Positions 34,901 through 43,900 of a stretch of DNA of 64,000 nucleotides are shown here, piece after piece (positions within the stretch are counted from its first letter, which is position 1; the number at the start of each line of letters is the position of its first letter). This stretch comes from Nematostella vectensis. Taxonomy: Eukaryota > Cnidaria > Anthozoa > Actiniaria > Edwardsiidae. Both the position numbers and the translations under genes were made by a program. The stretch is from the NCBI RefSeq assembly GCF_932526225.1, contig NC_064039.1, forward strand, positions 11,364,139 through 11,428,138, in the 5' to 3' direction. The notes beneath the pieces are model-generated. The model was given only the letters and a program-made list of their open reading frames with translations. It did no database searches and was not told where the DNA came from.

Positions 34901-37900
34901 TGATAGCCCGTGCTTACTTCGTTATCGCTTTTAGTAGAGTCAAGCCATGTCTCATTGATAGCCAGGACATCAAGTGGATTACCGGCAAGCAAAACCCTCA
35001 GTTCATCAACAGACTACGCACATTAAGACAGGCAGTTTTAAAACCACGATTTGAAGGTAATAATGAAAATGGATTGCTTTGTGTATTTAGCCTGTTGGGT
35101 GCGCTAAAAAAATTACTTGGTTCAGGGGCTACAGCAACTTCACACGAAAGAGCAGGTCAATAGGAAATAGTGGTGGAGAAATAGTCTTGGAGAGCTTCGC
35201 TTCCCTGCCTATTTAAGTATAGTTTAAGTGTTCCCTTGTAATGTTAGAGTTACTAAGGAAACTGATCTTGTTCTGGTCACACAAGCCCTCTAAAAAAGAG
35301 TTTACCTGACGCGCTTTTGATGCCAGTCCATCGTTGAAGTAAGCGGGGAATCTTGTTTTATTTGAGTGACAAGATTCAAGATCGAATCCGCAATATTCCT
35401 GGGAGCACAATTCTTTAAGTCGTTGGTCCCGACATGTGGAATGACGTTGTCTGGAGACCGTCTGACTAGGGGCTTCACGAAATCTTCCATATCGGAAACT
35501 GTTGCTCCTGAAAGAGTTTGACCACGTAGTAGTTATCAGGGTCAGAGGCACTAATCTTTACTACAACTATGTGTTTTACCAACGAATCCACTGCGATAAA
35601 TGTAGTTCTTTTACGCCGGGATTCAGCTGCGAGTTGGTCTGCGACCGGGTGCGGGACGGCACTGCCTGCTGCATGGTCCGGACTGGGGTCGTTTGCTGGG
35701 GGACTATTGCTTGGCCTAGCTTTTTTCTTCCTCCGTTTCTTTTTCTTGCCGGTCGCGCTGCCCTGGTTTAATATCTGGACTGGGGTAGGACTGCACGGTT
35801 GAGTCTATCGCTCAATGTTGCAGGAAGGGAAATCATCATTGCTAGTTACCCGCTCACCCTGTTGACCTTGGCGTAGAAGCTGTTTGCTTAGTACTCAACT
35901 GACCTTAATTAGGCTGGCGTTGTTCTCTCGCAAACTCTCAATGATTAGCATATATTCGCTCGCGGCCATGGTTGGCGGGAAATTTTAAATCCGATTGATT
36001 TTCTGCTGTCAACCTTTTGATTTCCTCCTTCATTTCACTGATCTCTTATCTGAGCTCTAGGCAACCTGTGCAGCAACCATTTAAGTCATCTGCTGTCGAG
36101 TTGTGCGATACAAGATCCACAAACACGGGTAGAGCTACGGTTTCACCATCAATAAGATGCAGATTCGATTCCTCAAAAACTTTATCTGAAGAATCGATTG
36201 ACATTTCTTCTCCCGACTTCCTCTGATTCAACGTTCTAGTTTGAATCGGAATTTTAGTTCTCACTATCGGAAATTATCAGTGCTCTTAAACAAGACAAGA
36301 TTTACATAATCACAGTACATCTCGTCAGGTCACAGAATCACAACGTAGCACGAGACGACAAGGAAAGAGAGGGGGAGGCAGAAGTAGGAGATGAAGGACA
36401 GGAAGAGGAAGAAGAAGAAACGGAGGAGGTTGAAGAAGAAGAAGAGGAAAAAGAAGAAGAGGAAAAAGAAGAAGAGGAAGAGCACGGGGATAAAGAAGCG
36501 CTCATTGAAGAGCTGGGAATTAGTAGCAGTGAAGATGAGAGTGATGAAAGTGATGAAAGTGATGACAGTGATAAGAGTGATGAAAGTGATGAAAGCAATG
36601 AGAGTGAACTAGCCGTTACAGACATGCTGGTGACAACACGTTCTGGAAGAACGCAGGCGCGTACACGGGGGGGGGGGGTGCAGGGGGCGCACCCCCCTTG
36701 GCGATAAAATATGGGTCATTTCTTATTTAGGAATATCCAAATACTTTGCTTTTTCCATATGATGCCTATGGCTGCCCCCCCCCCCCCCCCCCCCCTTTAA
36801 CCAATCCTAAGTACGCGCCTGGGACGTCTCGTACTTGGAAAGCTAGTGCTCTATACAAAGACCAATAAAAGTTTGCAGAGCCTAAGTTGTTGGATAAACC
36901 TTTTTTTTAGTTAGGGGGAGGGAAATCTTTTTTGTTCACCTTTTTGGGGGAGGGTCGGTATTTTTTAGCTGAGATTTTGGATGGGGTGGTAATTTTCGAG
37001 CTGAAAGAAATGACTGAAGTATAGAGCGAAAGTACTCTTTTCGTGACGTCAAAAAATTTAATTTGCATACGCTCTGGGAGTAAGCTTCGCGATTCACCAG
37101 TACCTAAACTTGTAATTCTAGAGAAAAGACATTTCAATATTTTTTTTTCGCAAACTGCAGAAAAAGATGTCGATGTATCTTATTTCGATATTTATTTACC
37201 CTGCTAGCAGAGCTTTTTTCCTGTTTGTTTCTACCAGCTCACTTATCCGTGTCGCGTCTCTGTTCTTTCGCGTTCTCGTTTGTTTGGGACACAAACAAAC
37301 AAGAACGCGAAAGAACAGAGATGCTACACAGACAGGTGAACTGATAGAAGCAAACAGGAAGAAATCTCTGCTAGCAGGGTATAGGTTTTTTTTTGAAGTG
37401 GGATCCGATCTTTAAGAAATAAGATGACTTCTCACATTGACAATGGAATTGTCTGACGGACGACGGAAGGATACAAAACTTTCGGTACCTTGACTTCCGT
37501 TTGATGTCTGCCAGTGTCCCCTTCCTCGAAGTCGTACAACAGAAGATCATGGAGACGTTTCTGTTGCAAGCTACGTAGGGTCAGCGGCTCAGCATGCTGA
37601 GCGGCCGCGTCTGCCACAGCCTCCGCCTCCGCTGAGTTGGAGAAGTGGAACTTGAAAGCAGCGCAGTACTGGTGCGAAACCGCCGGAAACTGACCGGCGT
37701 AGTAGCAAATCATGTGCTTGTTCTTTTTGTCGCCTGTCAGCTGACCAGTGGTGATGAAGTCATGGTGGACAATCGGGTCTGTCACCTAAATTTATGATTA
37801 AACATTAAAGTATTTGCAAGAAAAGGTGTTAAGTTAATAGACTACAATTACAATCGTTTTCAGTCGCGAGTGTAAATTATGCTTTATGTTTCCGATTTGA

Positions 37901-40900
37901 GAAGGAGAGAGTAAAGTACGATGAAGCAACAAAATAACCCAACTTGTCTAGCAACAAAAAAAGTAAGTTGAAAAGGTTTGTTGCGGAAAATACAAGGTCT
38001 TTCTACCTTAAGTGATGATAAGTTCGGAATGTTTCACGTATTACTACAACGAACTAACTTGTCTCGCAGCAAAATAACGTCAACTTGATATCCATGGATT
38101 TCCCTTTTTTGTATTATTCCCTGTTAAACCTGAACCAGTACAATGGCCATATGTTCTTACCGTTCCGATGGCATTAAGGATAGCGTTCCTCATGATGGCG
38201 CCCAGATCATCCACGAAGTCGATAGAGGTCGCCCACGGATCCATGCACGTAGTGATGATGTACTTGACGCCTGTCGTGTCATACGGGTCGAGCTGCAGGG
38301 AGAAATATAATGGTTATCTTGGTCATATGATTGGTATATTGGGAGAATGTTAGTTTAATCTGTCGACGTGGCGCTTGAAAAACCTAAAACCCCATACGCA
38401 GACGGGGTATGCAACCAATAATGCAGCATCGAAGACCGCAGTCGTTCCTGTCAACAGTACCAACATAAGTACAATTCCCTCCCCAATCCTTTTACTCTAT
38501 AATCTTCGATACTTACTCCGAGGCGTTTCTTGAACTCTCTGAGAGAGATGCTGTGTTCATGATGGGCGTAAGTGGACGCGGTCACAATCATGGGGAAGCG
38601 ATACGAACATATACGATCATCACTCATACACAGATCCTTGAACACCGCCTGTACCAGGTCATTGCACAGATTCACGTCCGGGTTGTTCTTCAGGTTGAAG
38701 GAGAAGCAAGGAATCATGGTATCGGGGCCAATCTCGCGAAGGTATTCCATGGCTTCAGCATCCTATGAATACGGACACCAACATTGTGGTTATGCTTTGA
38801 CGCTTAACACATTGACCCCTTCAACCGGCCTGTACCGGCTTTGGGAAGTACCCACAACCCAAAATATTCATAAATTCAAAATAAACACAACAAGATGAAG
38901 ATACTCAGGCATCAGTCTAAGGGATAAATGGTCTTGCAGATATGCATCCAACCAAGGTGTTGACATCTACTCTTAAGCCAAATAATAGCACAGGTTCTTT
39001 GACAAATCTCAAATCGAACAAGGAGAGAAAAGCAGAATCACCCCTCTCAATAAAACGCTCAAAATACCACACAAGGGAGCGAGATCAGCAAACACAGCTC
39101 AATACACAAATAGATACCTTTATTCTGATCCTCCAGGTACATTTCCTTGGCCTCAAAACACAATGTCCATTCCTTGAAGGATTGTACAACCACGAAAATA
39201 TCTTTACGTATTGCAAAGCATTCTGGGAGATCCAGGGGAAAATTCACGAGGGGAGGGCCAGTCAACACTCCTCTCCTCAAAGTCAGATGGTTTTTTATAA
39301 GTCTTTTCACCCCGAAGCCAAACAAATCAATTCCAGGTCATACAGACCCAGAATAGCAGTGTAAACAATTTTGGAATCAATTTGGTTTCAGAAAAAACAG
39401 CATTTAGGAGAGCTGTGGTGATTAGAAGATTATTTTCTCATCCGGGCAAAGCCAAACAAGAAAAAATCATCATGAATCCATCTTTACTTGCAAATATCCA
39501 TAAGCAAAGCACTTAATTATGCCCCAAAAGACTTTATGATGTCCTGAGACACTCTCCTAATATGCTCATAGCTGTATTTTTGATGAAAAATACAAGCAAC
39601 CATCAACTTGTGCTGGCTTCAGCACAACGACGAGGGATTAAAAGTGGAGACCGCAAAGCACTGTTGGAAAGCTTGGATACCGCTGACTAGGTGCAGCTGT
39701 GTTTGACTTTGACGGGCTGTATAAAACTCAGAATAGGGGGGGAGGTATCTGTTTTCAGTCTGTTTTTTGTAAATTCAGCTCCAAAAAAGCCAGGAGTCAA
39801 TGGGTTAAGTAAACAGCCCTGTTTAGTATGCATGTCCTTGTACCTTTTCAGAATACGGGTTCAAGTGTGTCCCTACCTGAGTTCCTTGTTAGGCCATTTC
39901 AGAATGCGGGTTCGCGTGTCCCTAACTGAGCAAGCCCCTTGTTACGCCTGTTCAGAATACGGGTCCTCATGTCCCTACCTGAGCAAGCCCCTTGTTAGGT
40001 CTATTTAGTATGAGAGTCCTCATGTCCCTACCTGAGCGAGCTCCTCGTTAGTCCTGTTCAGAATACGGGTCCTCATGAACTTGATGTGCTCCTCAAGGGT
40101 GCGGTCTGGTGGTAAAGGTTTGGTGGGTACCACAAAGAAGGGGTCATCGTCCTGTCCCAGGCAGGTCCACATGCAGTATAACAGCTTGGAGGTGAATGTG
40201 CACTCAGCCAAGATACGACCGTAGCCGTTCTTATGCAGGCCTACAACCTGGAGATATATAAAGAAGAACGTAGCCTGAGTTAGGTCAATATTATATCAGG
40301 ACAATCTGTATATCTTATCTATCATAAAGGTCTAATGTCTTCAAAATTGCTTTCTTTCCTCCAAACTAGAGGTAAATCATTATCCACTTAAACTCAAGTC
40401 CTGAAAGAGAAGACACTTGTCGAGGGTCCTGACTGAGTTCCTTTTTATTCCATTCACCTTTCATGCTAGCCAAAGTGATTCCTGCCGCCACAAAATCAGA
40501 CATTGAACACTTGATGGCAGTTACGGACATTGCGGCAGTCTCCCTTATAATTCTATTCACTCATGCCATAGTATCTTACATTCTTGGAGGATCATGGCAC
40601 TTACCCTGTGAGCCATGGTGATTCCCGCTGCCGCAGCGCCAGGCTTGGATCCCTCAATGCCCACATCTCCGAGGTTCAGTGCTCCATGGTAGTACAACAC
40701 TTGGTTGGTGATGCCCAAGAAGCTGTTGATGCGCTTGTCGCGGTAGCAGATCGCTCCGCCGGGATAGGGACAGAAGCCGCTTTTATGTGGGTCAATCGTG
40801 ATCGTATCTACCTGTGGAATTGCAGAGAGCTGCTTGGTGGTGTAGTTACTGAGATGCATCTCTGGAACGAACCATTCCGGATGTTCTTCATCCTCATCTA

Positions 40901-43900
40901 CTGGTTTTGGTGGGGTCCGCAACATCGTGCAGAAGTAAGCTCCCCAAGCCCCGTCTCCGTGGATCATGAAATTCAAGCCCTGTGGACAGTGCAAGCTTGA
41001 CTTGGTGAAAGCGGCACACATTATTAAGACATTATTTTGATACCCACCCGCCTGCGCATCTCATTACGAAGCTCAATGACGTCGGTCAGGGGATCCACAG
41101 CGCTCTCTTCGGTCGTGCCCATGATGGCGATGACACTCACTACAGGGACCTTGTTGGCCAGCTTGTCTTCCAGCAAGTCGCGGAGCCCTTGACATTAATA
41201 AATTATATGTCTCATGAGTAGTTCTTGTTTTACAGAAGCAATGCACGTTGGATAGAAGAATTTTCATTTCACTAAATGTCGTGAAAAAAAAATAGCAAAA
41301 ATGAACCAATGCTCACTATAAAAAGACAAAGACAAAAATTTTACGTTGTTAAAAGGTGCGATGTAGATCTAAAAAATGCTTAGGTTTGGCTCTGCCTGCG
41401 GTGTAAGGTGCGTCACACAAGTCCTAATCCACAGGCCTTAAATTGAAGGTGCTTCCCATGCGCCATGCACACCTTTGACACACATCCGCGCGTTCTCATC
41501 CACGGGTATAGTGATCAGGTTCTCCTTCCCCATGCCGAGTATTGTGCAGCCTTTGTAGAGAGACACGTGGGCTGTGGTTGGCGCCAGTACGCACGGGTTC
41601 TGCTTCAAGCCATGGCGTGCGCAGAAGTTCTGGATACCTATGGCGTCGTACCGATAGTTCGCCGTGAACCCCAGAAGATCGGACGACGAAATAGCACACA
41701 TATTGGACACCTGGAACATTTTTTAGTCATTATGGTTTCACGCTTGAATGAGTAGTAGTCGGCATTTTATGAGTAAGTACGCAGCTGCTTTGTCTCCTAT
41801 TATTTTTGTTCTACAAAGGAGTTCTTTTGTCTCTATTCTTCTCGTTCTTTGTGTCGAGGTGCGGATATTGTTCATTTGCCCAATCAGATTGCAGCTTGTA
41901 AGAACTGCGTACTGACCCCATCTTATACCGAAACCTCGTCTTTTAAACCGCATTGTCACCAGTTTACTTCATGTCGATAACATAACGATGATTTTTAACT
42001 GAAACGCGAAAAACGTTTCAAAATTATGAAGGCAGTGTTTTCATTGGAAGTGTCGTTGAGGATGTGATTGATAATTTAGAACGAATGGCCTGTTAAATAG
42101 CGCGGATTCTAATAGATTCTTTTTTCTGTTAACGTTTGATGTTTCCATCGACCCTCCGGTCTCATTTGTGACAATGCGGCTTAACTAAACCAAAGTCTGC
42201 GCATAATTGTTTTTTGCCAGTAATCGCCTGCTTGTGATAAGGCCTAGGGTAAGTCCTCTAGGGTAAGTCCTCTTTAAAGCCCTTCATTGTCTGCCCCTGC
42301 CCTTTTCTGTTGAGCTCATGGAATCAGCATTGGCCTGGTGGAGCCTGCAGTGCTCTCGTTACTAATGCCTAAAAAGTTTAACCCCAATATATTCAATTCT
42401 CACCTTACTTTCACCATACTCACCTTATCGGGCAAATCAAGAATGGTGTCCACGTCAAGGTTAAGCAGCTCCCAGGTAGTACAGTCCGTAATGGCCACGT
42501 ACGCGTTCCTGTGTGGTAGGAAGACCTTGTAGCCCTTAGCTTTAGCTAGAACCTCTTCATTCCTGATGGCATCGCACAAGCCAAGTGGATAAAATTTGAC
42601 ATTGCGAGCCGCCCACATCGCTTCTATATTAGCTAGTGTGCCACCAGCAACAATATGACCCATTCCCTGGAATAGAATAAATATGATCCATTGAAAGAGG
42701 AAGATTACCCATGCCTGGAAAATAGAGGGATAGATGACTCATTGCCTGAAATAAAAAGGTATAGTTTCACTCAATGCCTGAAATATAAGGGATAAGTGGC
42801 CCTTTGTCTGGAATGGAAAGGGATAAATGACTCATTGCCTGGAATTGAAAGAAATATACGACATATTGCCTGGAATAGAAAGGGATAAATGACTCATTGC
42901 CTGGAATAGAAAGGAACATATGACCCATTGCCTGGATTAGAAAGGAACATATGACCCATTGCCCTGGAATAGAAAGAGATAAATGACTTATTTCCTGGAA
43001 TAGAAAGGAACATATGACCCATTGCCTGAAATAGAAAGGAACATATGGCCCATTGCCTGGAATAGAAAGGAACATATGACCCATTGCCCTGGAATAGAAA
43101 GGGAAAAATGACTCATTGCCTGGAATACAAAGAATCTTATGACCCATTGCTCTGGAATAGAAAGGAACATATGACCCATTGCCTGGGATAGAAAGGAACA
43201 TATGACCCATTGCCTGGAATAGAAAGGAACAGATGACCAATTGCCCTGGAATGGAAAGGAAAATATGACCCATTGCCTGGAATAGAAAAGGAACATATGA
43301 CCCATTGCCCTGGAATAGAAAGGAACATATGACCCATTGCCTGGAATAGAAAGGAACATATGACCCATTGCCTGAAATAGAAAGGAACATATGACCTATT
43401 GCCCTGGAATAGAAAGGAACATATGACCCATTGCCTGGAATAGAAAGGAACATATGACCCATTGCCTGGAATAGAAAGGAACATATGACCCGTCGCCCTG
43501 GAATAGAAAGGAACATATGACCCATTGCCCTGGAATAGAAAAGGAACATATGACCCATTGCCTGGAATAGAAAGGAACATATGACCCATTGCCCTGGAAA
43601 AGAAAGGAACATTTGACCCATTGCCTGGAATAGAAAGGAACATATGACCCATTGCCCTGGAAAAGAAAGGAACATTTGACCCATTGCCTGGAATAGAAAG
43701 GAACATATGACCCATTGCCCTGGAAAAGAAAGGAACATTTGACCCATTGCCTGGAATAGAAAGGAACATATGACCCATTGCCCTGGAATAGAAAGGAACA
43801 TATGACCCATTGCCCTGGAATAGAAAGGAACATATGACCCATTGCCTGGAATAGAAAGGAACATATGACCCATTGCCTGAAATAGAAAGGAACATATGAC

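Noticed and set aside
36338..36625. Serine-rich minus-strand open frame
   Set aside because: Complement of the Glu/Asp-rich low-complexity run; not a gene.
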